A DNA stretch of 64,000 nucleotides from Endozoicomonas sp. G2_1 (GCF_017744155.1 NZ_JAGHQT010000001.1:310001-374000); one strand, 5' to 3'; positions 28,729 through 38,151 are shown, counted from the stretch's first letter. A program made the numbers and translations. Notes: generated from the letters alone by a model not told the origin.

Positions 28729-28753
28729 AAAAAAGCCTCCGATTTAAGGAGGC
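28729..28753 (-). terminator. Intrinsic terminator overlapping the truA ribosome-binding site
   Basis: On the - strand: GCCTCC (28753-28748), loop TTAAATC, GGAGGC (28740-28735), TTTTTT (28734-28729), then the truA ATG. The GGAGG of the second arm is also the best truA Shine-Dalgarno, eight bases from the ATG. Read-through and truA translation therefore compete with hairpin formation. Confidence 0.75.
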
Positions 28754-28809
28754 GCATTATCCATGATTTAACCGTCGTTTGCCAAGCCCCGACCGTTAAT
28801 TTACTGCCG

Positions 28810-31800
28810 CTACTTTAAGCCCTCTAGCAGGCGTTGAGCTTCTTCTTGTTGCTCAACGCTGCCCTGCTTTAATACTTCAAGTAAAATCACTTCGGCATTA
28901 TCGGTATCATCCATATCCAGATACACTTTTGCGAGATCTAACTTGGCTTTAAAGCCGTCGCTATCTTCCTGATCAACATCAATTTTGTTAACGCCATCAG
29001 TGAACTCAGGGAATTCATCGAGGCCGACATCAATGTTGGTTTTCTCATAGGGTTCTTGCTCAGTACTGGCGTCAAGGGTGTCAGACAACAAATCATCGAC
29101 TGAGACAAAGTTATCATCTTCACTTTCAGGTGCCGTCAGTAACTCGTCGCCAATATCGAGTTGGTCGAGGTTGCTAATCTCATCGAGCTCTGTCAGCAGA
29201 TCATCACCGCTGTCTTTGGTTTCTTCCTCGATATTTGCCAATAGCTCGTCAAAATCTAAATCGTCGAGTTCCTTGATATCATCGATCTCTCTAGCTTCTG
29301 AGAGAACGTCTTGCTCACTTTCACGGTTGTTATCTTGATCGCTCAATAAATCAGATAAAACACTGGCGTCAGTAAAATCAGGTGTTAGCTCTATTGGTTC
29401 ATCATGTGGCTCAGCTTGTTCATCGAGAAGTTGGCTGAGCGCTGCCTCATCAAATGCTTGCTCTAGCTCTGCTAAGTCGGTTTCCGCCAAGTCATCATCA
29501 TCCAATTGAGCTTGCTTAGTATCCAAAACATCTTGCTCAACAATGCCGGCATCATCTTCGGAACCAGAGTCGTCTAAGCTTGATTCGTCAAGGCCTGAAT
29601 CTTCCTGCTCAGATAATATATCTTGCTCTGCGCTATCTAATTCGGAGTCGGGTTGCTCGTTCTCTAATGGATCAGCAATTGGGTCAGGGTCGAGATCATC
29701 ACCAATGTCAAGAATGTCGTCTTCATTGGTATCACTGTCATCAGATGTAGGCGCATTTTCAGACAACAAGGCGTCGATATCTAAGTCATCATCAATCGCT
29801 AAATCGTCTTGCTCAGCGCTTGGTGTTGATTGTTCACCACCAGCATCAATAATACTGTCAATATCAAAGTCTGACTCGGTTTCGACGGTATCAGTTTCAA
29901 CAGTGTCAGTATCAACTTCTACATTGTCTGCACTATCTTCAGTCGCTGATTGCTCAGTAATATCACTAAAGTCGATATTTAAAAACGGAGCGACGTATTC
30001 TTCGGTAAAGTTGTCAATCAATGCTTTATTTGCGCTGCTATCTTGCTCAGATACCTCAGATGTTTCTTCAGTTCGGGCATCTGTTTCGTCAGCGTCTGCA
30101 TCTGCACTATCAATACTATCAATGTTCGATTCGTTATTGTTATCGCTTGCTGTATCATCAGCTGCGTTACCCGCGATGTTTCCTAATAGGGCATCAATAT
30201 CATCTGGGTCAGTAATTTCTTCATTACCATCTGCTTGTATGTCATCATCTTCAAGACCAAGATCAGCTAGCAAGACGTCGATATCATCCTGTTCAGATAT
30301 TTCTGTCGCGGGGTCTTCTTCGGGGCCCTCTACTGTATCTTCAGCAATACTCTCTGTAACATTATCAAGTAAAGCATCAATATCGTCAGGGTCTGATAGC
30401 TCTTGCGTTAGGTCTTCGGTTAAGTCTTCCTCTGCTGAACTTTCAGCAACATTATCAAGTAGAGCATCGATATCGTCAGGATCTGATAGCTCTTGTGTTA
30501 GGTCTTCGGTTAAGTCTTCCTCTGCTACACTATCAGCAACATTATCAAGTAAAGCATCGATATCGTCTGGGTCTGATAGTTCTTGCGTGAGGTCTTCGGT
30601 TAAGTCTTCGGCAGCAGCACTTTCTGTAACGTTATCAAGCAAGGCATCGATATCGTCAGGGTCTGATAGCTCTTGTGTTAGTTCTTCGGTTAACTCTTCG
30701 GCTACAGTACTGTCAGCAACATTATCAAGCAAAGCGTCAATGTCGTCAGGGTCTGATAGCTCTTGTGTTAGGTCTTCGGTTAACTCTTCGGCAACTGCAC
30801 TTTCTGTAACGTTATCGAGTAAAGCATCAATATCGTCAGGATCTGATAGCTCTTTTGTTAAGTCTTCACTAACTTCTTGCAAATCCTCAACAATATCGGA
30901 GTCATCAGCGTCGAGCAGTGCATCGATATCTTCAGCGTCACTGGTAACTTCAGGTTCATCCGCAACAGATAAATCATCGCCCGCTAATAGGTCATCAAGT
31001 GCAGATTGATCTAATTCGCCGCCTTCTAACGCTTCGCCTTGACTGTCATCTGTCAAACCTGATAACAAGTCATCCAAATCACCTTGGTCAAGTGATCCGC
31101 CTTCAAGTACTTCGCCCTCATCACCTGAGTCAAGCGAGATATCTTCTAAGTCATCGAGTTCGTCATCGAGGTGAATCACTTCATCTAAATCTTCACCCTC
31201 TTTATTATTTTCTAAATCGACTTCTGGCTCATCTAAGGCATCATCAAGTGTATCGTCGAGGGCATCGTCTAAATCATCATCAGAGAACAATTGATCATCG
31301 GCCGCTAATGGTTCTAAATCATCTTCTGATAAATCAATCGCCAACTCGTCGTCAAGTGATAATTCATCGTCTAGCGATAGACTGTCATCAAGTGATAGTT
31401 CATCGTCATCAGCCTTGGTAACTTCTTCAGGCTCGGCAGCTACTTCTGGTTCAGCTGCTTTTTCTTTTGACTTCTTACTCGCTTTCTTCGGCGCTTTTTC
31501 AACTGTCTCGCCAGCGGGTTGATTTCTGCGCATCATAAAAAACATGACGAGCCCCATAATCAACAAAGCAGGAACAAAGCCCATTAGCATGTTAAACCAA
31601 GTTTTGTTAAAAATACTTTGTTCTTCTAACTCTCGGCGTTGCTTTTCTAATAACCTTTCCTGATCGTTTGCGTTGGCTTTTGCTACTAACTCTTGTTGAA
31701 GAGTTAACAAGCCATCCATTTGCAGCTTGATCTCTTCACCCTTTGCAACTTCCTCTTGCATAACATTAAGTTGCTCATTGAAATTGCTAAGGCGTTTTCT

Positions 31801-32403
31801 CAGTGCTTCGTTCTCTTTCAAAATAGCTTGCAAGCCGTCGATTGAGTCGAGTACATCGTTTTGAATAGTGGCGAGCTTTTGCTCCTGACTAGAGCCAAAA
31901 TCGACTAACTTCTCGTTAATTTCAGATTTTGCCGCTTCTAGATCTTTCTTTTTAACTGTTTGCTCGGCAGGTTTTGCCGCTTTTTTGTTAGCTAAATTGA
32001 GTTTTGCGACTTTTTCTTGCCACGCATCATCGTCTTGATCAGAGCGCTGACGAGCCTGTTCAGAGTTAACCGCTCTAATAATATCGATTGAAGGTATTTT
32101 GAGATATTGACCTGAAACTAAGTGGTTGAGGTTATTATCTTTAAATGCTTGTGGATTAGTTTGATAGAGCGCCTGCATGACCTGATAAACAGACAAACGC
32201 GGGTCGGGGCGCACTTTTAAGGCAATATTCCACAAGGTATCGGCTTTGGTAACAGGGCCATAGCGGTCATACGGAAAAGCATCTGAGCTTTTCGGGCCTC
32301 TAATACGAATACCACCTTGCTCTGCAGCACAAGAACTACCAATAAACGAAACAAAGCTTATAAAAACTAACTGCCATATACACAGGCGTAACATTCGTTG
32401 CAT
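28810..32403 (-). CDS. fimV: FimV/HubP-like polar landmark protein
   Basis: A 1197-residue inner-membrane protein of the FimV/HubP/TspA family, which anchors type IV pilus, flagellar and chemotaxis machinery at the cell pole. In order: signal peptide (1-27), LysM peptidoglycan-binding region (about 49-107), coiled coil (about 155-262), membrane helix (271-292), a basic stop-transfer patch, then a very acidic cytoplasmic region. Six near-identical 30-residue repeats with core ELSDPDDIDALLDNV lie at about 515-685. The FimV C-terminal TPR-like domain is at about 1148-1197 (AKLDLAKVYLDMDDTDNAEVILLEVL). It lies between asd and truA, as in Pseudomonas and Shewanella. Confidence 0.95.
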   Translation of the reverse strand: MQRMLRLCIWQLVFISFVSFIGSSCAAEQGGIRIRGPKSSDAFPYDRYGPVTKADTLWNIALKVRPDPRLSVYQVMQALYQTNPQAFKDNNLNHLVSGQYLKIPSIDIIRAVNSEQARQRSDQDDDAWQEKVAKLNLANKKAAKPAEQTVKKKDLEAAKSEINEKLVDFGSSQEQKLATIQNDVLDSIDGLQAILKENEALRKRLSNFNEQLNVMQEEVAKGEEIKLQMDGLLTLQQELVAKANANDQERLLEKQRRELEEQSIFNKTWFNMLMGFVPALLIMGLVMFFMMRRNQPAGETVEKAPKKASKKSKEKAAEPEVAAEPEEVTKADDDELSLDDSLSLDDELSLDDELAIDLSEDDLEPLAADDQLFSDDDLDDALDDTLDDALDEPEVDLENNKEGEDLDEVIHLDDELDDLEDISLDSGDEGEVLEGGSLDQGDLDDLLSGLTDDSQGEALEGGELDQSALDDLLAGDDLSVADEPEVTSDAEDIDALLDADDSDIVEDLQEVSEDLTKELSDPDDIDALLDNVTESAVAEELTEDLTQELSDPDDIDALLDNVADSTVAEELTEELTQELSDPDDIDALLDNVTESAAAEDLTEDLTQELSDPDDIDALLDNVADSVAEEDLTEDLTQELSDPDDIDALLDNVAESSAEEDLTEDLTQELSDPDDIDALLDNVTESIAEDTVEGPEEDPATEISEQDDIDVLLADLGLEDDDIQADGNEEITDPDDIDALLGNIAGNAADDTASDNNNESNIDSIDSADADADETDARTEETSEVSEQDSSANKALIDNFTEEYVAPFLNIDFSDITEQSATEDSADNVEVDTDTVETDTVETESDFDIDSIIDAGGEQSTPSAEQDDLAIDDDLDIDALLSENAPTSDDSDTNEDDILDIGDDLDPDPIADPLENEQPDSELDSAEQDILSEQEDSGLDESSLDDSGSEDDAGIVEQDVLDTKQAQLDDDDLAETDLAELEQAFDEAALSQLLDEQAEPHDEPIELTPDFTDASVLSDLLSDQDNNRESEQDVLSEAREIDDIKELDDLDFDELLANIEEETKDSGDDLLTELDEISNLDQLDIGDELLTAPESEDDNFVSVDDLLSDTLDASTEQEPYEKTNIDVGLDEFPEFTDGVNKIDVDQEDSDGFKAKLDLAKVYLDMDDTDNAEVILLEVLKQGSVEQQEEAQRLLEGLK
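30361..30858. repeat. Six-copy 90-bp tandem repeat inside fimV
   Basis: Copies begin at 30361, 30451, 30541, 30631, 30721 and 30811 (+ strand coordinates), exactly 90 bp apart, each starting with a form of ATTATCAAGT. They encode the DPDDIDALLDNV units. Third-position differences show that the copies have diverged under coding constraint. Confidence 0.9.
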
Positions 32404-32851
32404 TCAGCCTTTCCTAACCCTTAATTCTATTGCCAATTTTTTGACTTATTATTGACCACATTAACGCGGTTCTGCGCACGGTATTGTTGCATGTGAATCA
32501 GGTAGCAATAGTTATACCATTCAATAAACAACCATGTCTGAATAATAACGAATAACAAAAGAGAACAAAATAGTTTTATCTGTTTTCATTAGATCGCGGT
32601 GTCCTCCTTCACCATGTCGGCTAGAAGCTTAATTTCTTTAGGAAAAAGCTTGAGTCATGTCAATATCGTCTTCCGCAGGGTCAACCAGCCGAGTGTTGCA
32701 AAGAATTAACTCAACTTACTGCTTACCAGCCACATTATATTTTCTATCGGCCATAAAAAAGCACCTAGTCGCTAAACTAAGTGCTTGTTTAAATTACTGC
32801 TAATACTTTAATAGGCTGAATAATCAAAAACAGCCGAGCAGTGTAAACCTA
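32404..32851. other. 448-bp gap between asd and fimV
   Basis: The gap holds the asd terminator (32754-32786) and, nearer fimV, a TAGAAT -10-like box on the - strand (32426-32431) and an AGGAAAGG ribosome site just before the fimV ATG. A 22-codon - strand ORF (32521-32589) has AAGGAGG upstream at a long 13-nt spacing; it is not called. Nothing else is recognised. Confidence 0.5.
32754..32786 (-). terminator. Rho-independent terminator after asd
   Basis: On the - strand AAGCACTTAG, loop TTTAGCGA, CTAGGTGCTT (one G-U pair), then a T-run. It separates asd transcription from fimV. Confidence 0.85.
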
Positions 32852-33871
32852 CTAGCTCAAGTACTCTTTGATTAACAGCTCAGCAATTTGAATGCTGTTA
32901 GTTGCCGCACCTTTGCGGACGTTGTCTGCAACAATCCACATGTTAATGCCTTGGTTATGGCTGATGTCTTCGCGAATACGGCCAACAAAAGTTGCGTCTA
33001 CGCCACTCGCTTCACCAATTTGCGTTGGAAAATCTTCATCTTTTTCACACACTTCTAAGCCGGGCGCTTGCTTTAATAAGTCTTTCACTTCTTCTGCCGA
33101 AATCGGTGCACCAGTTTCAATGTGAAGCGCTTCACCGTGACCAAAGAATACAGGTACACGAACTGCGGTTGGGTTCACTAGTACACTGTCATCACCCAAG
33201 ATTTTCTTAGTTTCCCAAACCATTTTCATTTCTTCTTTGGTGTAACCATTGTCTTGGAAAACATCAATTTGAGGGATCACGTTAAACGCGATTTGACGTG
33301 AAAACGCCTTCGGCTCTACCGGCTTGCCACTGAGTAAATCAGCACATTGTTTGGCAAGTTCATCCATCGCTTCTTTACCGGCGCCCGATACTGATTGATA
33401 GGTCGAGACATTAATACGATCAATACCAACAGCGTCATAAATTGGCTTTAACGCCACCATCATTTGAATTGTCGAACAGTTCGGGTTAGCAATAATATTG
33501 CGGTTGCGATAGTCGGCAAGTGCTTGTGGGTTAACTTCTGGAACAACCAAAGGAATATCTGGTTCGTAACGAAACTCTGAAGTATTGTCGATAATAATAC
33601 AGCCTGCATCACCAGCTAGCGGTGCGTATTTAGCAGATACCGATCCGCCAGCAGAGAAGAAACCAATTTGCGCTAAGCTCCAATCAAAGGTGTCAACATC
33701 GATAACTTCAATGCTCTCGCCCTTAAACTCAATAAAACCACCCGCCGAGCGCGAGCTCGCCAATGGGTATAACTTGTTAATTGGAAAATCGCGTTGTTCC
33801 AAAATCTCGATGATGGTTTTACCCACTAAGCCTGTTGCGCCAAGTACGCAAACATCAAATTGCTGTGCCAT
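32852..33871 (-). CDS. asd: Aspartate-semialdehyde dehydrogenase
   Basis: Asd reduces aspartyl phosphate to the semialdehyde, a branch point for lysine, threonine, methionine and diaminopimelate. The 339-residue protein has the NADP loop GATGLVGK (11-18), the catalytic Cys132 in NPNCSTIQM, SVSGAGKEAM (substrate region), and an active-site His in FGHGEALHIE. The intact Cys separates it from the inactive E. coli paralogue Usg that occupies the same chromosomal place. It follows pdxB by 68 bp. Confidence 0.95.
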   Translation of the reverse strand: MAQQFDVCVLGATGLVGKTIIEILEQRDFPINKLYPLASSRSAGGFIEFKGESIEVIDVDTFDWSLAQIGFFSAGGSVSAKYAPLAGDAGCIIIDNTSEFRYEPDIPLVVPEVNPQALADYRNRNIIANPNCSTIQMMVALKPIYDAVGIDRINVSTYQSVSGAGKEAMDELAKQCADLLSGKPVEPKAFSRQIAFNVIPQIDVFQDNGYTKEEMKMVWETKKILGDDSVLVNPTAVRVPVFFGHGEALHIETGAPISAEEVKDLLKQAPGLEVCEKDEDFPTQIGEASGVDATFVGRIREDISHNQGINMWIVADNVRKGAATNSIQIAELLIKEYLS

Positions 33872-33939
33872 TATCTCAAACTTCCTCTCTCTGTTGCCTT
33901 AATTTATCTATTCATACCTGATTTAGCTAAAACCAAAAG

Positions 33940-35106
33940 TTAACTAAAACCAAGTGCTCTAATACTCGAACTATACTGACTGTTGCCGTCATTAACCGTT
34001 AGCGAAGAAAACTCTCGACGAGTCGGGTATGTTTTCCTGATAAAGTCAAAACCATGCTGGTTAATTTGCTGTCTAAATAGCCCGTCGTCTCGATTGACAT
34101 CGTAAACCATTTTTACCATTGGGGTTAGCAAAACTTGCTGTGATTGCTCACTTGCCGTTAACGCGAATGGTAGAGCTTGTTTGTGCTCGACCAAACTTGC
34201 TGCGTCAACGTTTAATTCGCTAACCACAGGCTGTGGTAAAAAATCAGCTAGGCACTTAGTTACAGGTAAATGTAGCTCATGACATAATGCCCGATAGAGC
34301 ATTTCGGTGCCACGTGCTTTTCCTTCTAAGCTATAACCAGCAATGTGGGCGGTAGCAAGGTCTGCATGGTCAATCAATGGTAATAAAATATCCGGCTCAT
34401 TTTCCCAAACATCTAACACCAACTTAACGCCATGACCTTGCTGTTTCTGCGCAAGTAGTGCCTTGTTGTCGATAACTTCGCCGCGACAAGCATTAATCAC
34501 AATTTGCTGGTCGCTTAGCTTTGCGAGTCGTTCCTGATTTAACAAATGATAAGTCGCATCTGGACCAGATTTGGTCAGAGGTACGTGCAAGCAAATAGCA
34601 TCACAATTCAACACTTGCTCTAACTCGACAAAATCGCGTGGGTCATCGGTTTTCGCTAGTGGTGGATCACATAAATGGTGTTTAACTCCGATGGCTGTGA
34701 GCTTTTCACTAACCCGTGAACCTGTGTTACCGGCGCCAACAATCCCAACAGTCAATTGAGATAAGTCGAGTAAATAGCGCTCAGCCATCACCACCAAAGC
34801 GCTAATCACATATTCGCCCACGGAAATGGCATTACAGCCTGGAGCCGAGTAAAAGGGAATATTGCGCGTCGCCAAATAATCCTGATCAACGTGATCAACA
34901 CCAATAGTCGCACTGCCAACAAATTTTATTTGCTTATTATCCGCGAGTAATTGTTGGTTCACTTTAGTAATCGAGCGCACCAACAAAACATCGGCATCTG
35001 TTACGTGTTCTGAACGTAACGTTCGACCATTAAACGCAGTTAACAGGCCAAAGTCGGCAAAAAATTCGCGGGCAAATGGCATATTTTCATCAAAAAATAT
35101 TTTCAT
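33940..35106 (-). CDS. pdxB: Erythronate-4-phosphate dehydrogenase
   Basis: PdxB oxidises 4-phosphoerythronate in the DXP-dependent pyridoxal phosphate pathway. The 388-residue D-2-hydroxyacid dehydrogenase starts MKIFFDENMPFAREFF (typical PdxB), with RSITKVN, the NAD loop GIVGAGNTGSRV (about 123-134), NACRGEVIDN (catalytic Arg) and the His in TAHIAGYSLEGKARGTEM. A C-terminal dimerisation extension distinguishes it from SerA, its relative at 1297. The order pdxB-asd-fimV is the expected one. Confidence 0.97.
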   Translation of the reverse strand: MKIFFDENMPFAREFFADFGLLTAFNGRTLRSEHVTDADVLLVRSITKVNQQLLADNKQIKFVGSATIGVDHVDQDYLATRNIPFYSAPGCNAISVGEYVISALVVMAERYLLDLSQLTVGIVGAGNTGSRVSEKLTAIGVKHHLCDPPLAKTDDPRDFVELEQVLNCDAICLHVPLTKSGPDATYHLLNQERLAKLSDQQIVINACRGEVIDNKALLAQKQQGHGVKLVLDVWENEPDILLPLIDHADLATAHIAGYSLEGKARGTEMLYRALCHELHLPVTKCLADFLPQPVVSELNVDAASLVEHKQALPFALTASEQSQQVLLTPMVKMVYDVNRDDGLFRQQINQHGFDFIRKTYPTRREFSSLTVNDGNSQYSSSIRALGFS

Positions 35107-35360
35107 TATCGGTTATTTATCTGATTGTTTATCTTTTGGCTGTTTTAACCTTCAGTTACTACAGGCGGGAAAATTTTTTAATAATATCAGTATAAAGCAA
35201 AAACACTGTCAGGGCTTTATATTATTGACTTTGCGCCCTATTTTTTAACATTTTATTTTTCGACAAATAAAATATTTTAATTTTTTTTTTCGTCTTTAGA
35301 CAGCGCTTTCTAATTTACTTTTTTACACTCTTCACATATTCAAGAACCAGGAGATGTAAA

Positions 35361-35753
35361 ATGTCTAAAATCGACACTATCAAAGAAAAAGTAAGCATTG
35401 ATACGCTGAAAGAAAAAGTAAACCAAGCTGAAGATCTAGCACGCAAAATTTGGTTAGCTGGTATCGGTGCATACGGCAAAGGCTTTGATGAAGCACAAGG
35501 TCAATACGAAAAACTTAATACCGAAGCAACTAAACTTTTCAACGAACTTGTTGAAAAAGGTGAAAAGCTAGAGACTGAAGCAAAAGACAAGCTTAAAACT
35601 GAAAGTGAAAATGTTAAGTCAAATGTTGAAACACGCGTTGCAGAAGTTCGCAGCAAATTAGGTTTAGACAACGATGACACTAACAAAAAGATTGACGAAC
35701 TTTCAGCAAAAATCGATACCTTAACCGAAGCGTTAAGCAAACTTGAAAAGTAA
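35361..35753 (+). CDS. Phasin-family protein (short)
   Basis: A 130-residue, highly charged helical protein. The segment EDLARKIWLAGIGAYGKGFDEAQ (about 27-49) is the classic phasin motif of polyhydroxyalkanoate granule-associated proteins, followed by a long amphipathic coiled coil (NELVEKGEKLETEAKDKL...). Phasins coat PHA or lipid inclusions. AGGAG lies seven bases before the ATG. No PHA synthase gene is in the window. A terminator-like hairpin separates it from the second phasin. Confidence 0.88.
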   Translation: MSKIDTIKEKVSIDTLKEKVNQAEDLARKIWLAGIGAYGKGFDEAQGQYEKLNTEATKLFNELVEKGEKLETEAKDKLKTESENVKSNVETRVAEVRSKLGLDNDDTNKKIDELSAKIDTLTEALSKLEK

Positions 35754-35761
35754 TCTTTTTT

Positions 35762-35814
35762 AAAACTAACGGCACCTAATATCAAGCGCTATTAGTCCAG
35801 CGCCGTTAGTTTTT
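35762..35814 (+). terminator. Terminator/attenuator between the two phasin genes
   Basis: A long stem, AAAACTAACGGC (35762-35773) with GCCGTTAGTTTT (35802-35813), encloses a smaller hairpin CTAAT/ATTAG and ends in a T-run. Partial read-through would make the upstream phasin the more abundant. Confidence 0.75.
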
Positions 35815-35835
35815 CCTTTTGAGGAGTACAGTTCA

Positions 35836-36351
35836 ATGGCAAATTTAAAAGACGTTGAAAAAGTAGGCCGACAAGCATTACTCGCAACTTTAGGTGGTTA
35901 TGCTAAAGGTTGGGAATACTTATCAGATAAAGTTACGTTGACAATTGACGACGCCAACAAAGTCGTCAACGAGTTAATCGAAAATGGCGAAAAAGTCGAG
36001 TCAGAATTAAAAGCGAAAGTAAAAAGCAATAATTTACTCGATGAAAAAATTGCCAGTTTAAAAGCGAAGTTAGGCGTAGACACTAGCGCTGAAGAACGCT
36101 TGGCAGAACTGGAAGCTAAAGTTGATGCGCTAACCGACGCGCTTAACAAAATTGTCGATGCCCGTTTAGCCGCATTAACCGAGCAAGCCAATAGCGCTGA
36201 GGCGAAAGCTGAACCAACAGCAACAACGCCAGCAAAAGCCGTTGCAAAAAAAGCACCAGCAAAAAAAGCGCCTACAGCTAAAACAGCAGCGGCTAAGAAA
36301 GCTCCCGCACGTACAACGACGACGAAAAGCAAAGCCAAACCTGCCGAGTAA
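35836..36351 (+). CDS. Phasin-family protein with Lys/Ala-rich tail (PhaF-like)
   Basis: A 171-residue protein with an N-terminal phasin domain (VGRQALLATLGGYAKGWEYLSDK, about 10-32, and a coiled coil to about 120) and a C-terminal Ala/Lys/Pro tail with repeated KKAP units (about 138-160), like histone H1. This layout is that of Pseudomonas PhaF, which binds granules through the phasin part and DNA through the tail, helping to segregate granules. GAGGAG lies before the ATG. Confidence 0.86.
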   Translation: MANLKDVEKVGRQALLATLGGYAKGWEYLSDKVTLTIDDANKVVNELIENGEKVESELKAKVKSNNLLDEKIASLKAKLGVDTSAEERLAELEAKVDALTDALNKIVDARLAALTEQANSAEAKAEPTATTPAKAVAKKAPAKKAPTAKTAAAKKAPARTTTTKSKAKPAE

Positions 36352-36369
36352 TCGTAACTAGTGGTGAAT

Positions 36370-36454
36370 CTAGCCATCAATGGCGTTAACCCTACCATCC
36401 ATTAACGCTCCTTGATTATGCTAGCGACAATGCCAACTGATACTTGGCATTGTC
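36370..36454 (+). other. Two tandem hairpins after the PhaF-like gene
   Basis: The first is nested: CTAGC/GCTAG, ATCAA/TTGAT and GCGTTAA/TTAACGC (36370-36424). The second is a perfect 11-bp stem, GACAATGCCAA (36426-36436) with TTGGCATTGTC (36444-36454). Neither has a U-run; they may stabilise the mRNA 3' end or act with Rho. Confidence 0.5.
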
Positions 36455-36561
36455 CACTTCCTCCTCTTCCAAATCTAACGTTCTTTTACTGATAAGTCGC
36501 CGCGATCCACTGTATTGTTTTTGTTTGACTTATTGCGAGTAACTGTCAAATCTGACAAGGC

Positions 36562-36593
36562 AAAAAAAAAGCAACAAACACATGCCTATTGCT
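36562..36593 (-). terminator. Probable terminator after the patatin gene
   Basis: On the - strand AGCAA, 14-nt loop, TTGCT, then nine T residues. The stem is weak but the U-tract is long. Confidence 0.5.
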
Positions 36594-36618
36594 CTAACGA
36601 TTTAGTGCGGTGCTAAAA

Positions 36619-38091
36619 TCAGCCTTGTGCTATTTGTGGCTGGTAATCACAATGCAAGCGCTCTTTTTCTTGCTCGCGCAATTGTGTTAAGTAACCTTGG
36701 AAGGTTTTACTGATACGTGTACTACGCTCAATAATTGGTAATTGCCGCCAAGTCGCGCGTTCTGCCATGGTCACTAACTCGTCGATACTTTGGACGGTTG
36801 GGTTTTTTAGAATTTGAAAAACGTTTTCTAATCGATTGTCCGGCAAAATATTGATATCACCGACGTATTGTTGGTCAACCAAAGATCTGACTTTATGTAC
36901 CGCCATTTTGGCTGTTCGACCAGTCACCATGTTTTCAATCATGTCACAAGTGTAAATACTATTTGTTTTCACCATATTGGCAAAGTGGCGTTTAGTAATA
37001 GAAAAAATATCGTTACTATGCTTTTTATTACGCGGAATAAATGGCGAAGCAATAGGATTAATTTGACTGACAATACTGTGGTTAACGCCATACAGTCGAG
37101 CCAAACGATTAAATGGCATATCCGCCATAATAGAGCCATCGGCAAATTTTCGGTTTGGAATATAAGGCACTATTTCACCGGCGCGGTTTTTCGCTTTCAG
37201 CTGAACCGGCGAGAATAAAAATGGCACAGCTGTTGATGCCCTCACCGCTTGAGTAATAATGGCATTTGGCGAGGTTCGAGCGTTAAGCAAACGTGAATAT
37301 TGATGTAAGTCTGCCGGAGAAACCGTTACGGAAACGTGTTTGCCAGTTTTTTGAAAGGCCTCTTCAAAGGTCATTAAGTCAAATAATTCAATGAGGGCAT
37401 TTTCTAAGTTGGTGCTGTCAAACAGTGAATCTTTAAAAAAGCCCTGCCAAACACCCCACTCGTGAAAGCGCTCATAGATTGATTCTGAGCTGAGAATATC
37501 GAGCAACTCATCGTCTGTGCGAGTCGCGATTAGTGACGCCATAATTGAACCGGCGCTTGCGCCTGAGATCACATTCGGCATTAGTTTATGCTCTGTTAAG
37601 GTTTTAATGACTCCAACGTGAAAAAAACCTAAACTAGCGCCACCGCTGAGCATTAAACAGCTTTGACCGTAGGCGTGACTAGTCTCTTCGAAAAACGCTA
37701 GTTTGTCGTAAAAATCGACTTCGTGATCTGGCGCTTCATAGATAAACGCCATCGCTGAGCACACTTCTTCCAAAAACTCTTCAATCAGCTTTTTAGTGCC
37801 AATTTTGGCAAAACTGTGTAGCTCTGGGTTGGCAATATTGCCCAAGTTGCCGTGAATACCTTCATGTAGGATAAACATTAACCCGGCGGCATCGCGCTTT
37901 TCTTTAGCGTCGCGGATTCGATTCACACGCTTGCGTATTAAATTGTAATCATAGAGATTACACGACTCTTGCTCTCGCCATTCATCGGCACCCGAAAGAG
38001 CATCATGCTCAAGACTCGCTTCCAAAAACTCTTTATAACTGCTGGCATTAGCAATATCACTTTCTAATGCTTTTAATTTTTGCTTGGCCAT
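36619..38091 (-). CDS. DUF3336 / patatin-like phospholipase
   Basis: Start at ATG 38091 (490 residues); AAGGTG lies six bases upstream, so the longer GTG start at 38151 is less likely. The N-terminal DUF3336 region (LESDIANASSYKEFLEASLEHDALSG...W) is typical of bacterial and fungal triacylglycerol-lipase-like patatins. The catalytic Ser-Asp dyad is seen in the oxyanion loop GGASLGFFHVG, the nucleophile elbow GASAGS and DGSIMADMP. It probably cleaves acyl esters of lipids. It sits next to phasins and near an acyltransferase of the WS/DGAT type, suggesting lipid-inclusion turnover. Confidence 0.88.
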   Translation of the reverse strand: MAKQKLKALESDIANASSYKEFLEASLEHDALSGADEWREQESCNLYDYNLIRKRVNRIRDAKEKRDAAGLMFILHEGIHGNLGNIANPELHSFAKIGTKKLIEEFLEEVCSAMAFIYEAPDHEVDFYDKLAFFEETSHAYGQSCLMLSGGASLGFFHVGVIKTLTEHKLMPNVISGASAGSIMASLIATRTDDELLDILSSESIYERFHEWGVWQGFFKDSLFDSTNLENALIELFDLMTFEEAFQKTGKHVSVTVSPADLHQYSRLLNARTSPNAIITQAVRASTAVPFLFSPVQLKAKNRAGEIVPYIPNRKFADGSIMADMPFNRLARLYGVNHSIVSQINPIASPFIPRNKKHSNDIFSITKRHFANMVKTNSIYTCDMIENMVTGRTAKMAVHKVRSLVDQQYVGDINILPDNRLENVFQILKNPTVQSIDELVTMAERATWRQLPIIERSTRISKTFQGYLTQLREQEKERLHCDYQPQIAQG

Positions 38092-38151
38092 AATGCGACA
38101 CCTTAAAATCTCCGAAGCCTTAGTAAACGGTAATTTTCTAGAAATAGCCAC

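Noticed and set aside
30361-30858. A CRISPR-like periodic array
   Set aside because: The 90-bp period keeps an open reading frame with coding-type variation; there are no unique spacers and no cas genes.
29543-31009. A 488-codon + strand ORF rich in serine
   Set aside because: It is antisense to the acidic repeat region of fimV. Asp/Glu codons read backwards give Ser-rich sequence free of stops, and it has no domain or ribosome site.
32521-32589. A 22-codon ORF upstream of fimV with AAGGAGG before it
   Set aside because: The spacing of 13 nt is too long, and the peptide has no recognisable feature. It may be chance in AT-rich DNA.
32852-33871. Usg (inactive Asd paralogue)
   Set aside because: The position matches E. 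coli usg, but the catalytic Cys132 and His segment are intact, so it is a working Asd.
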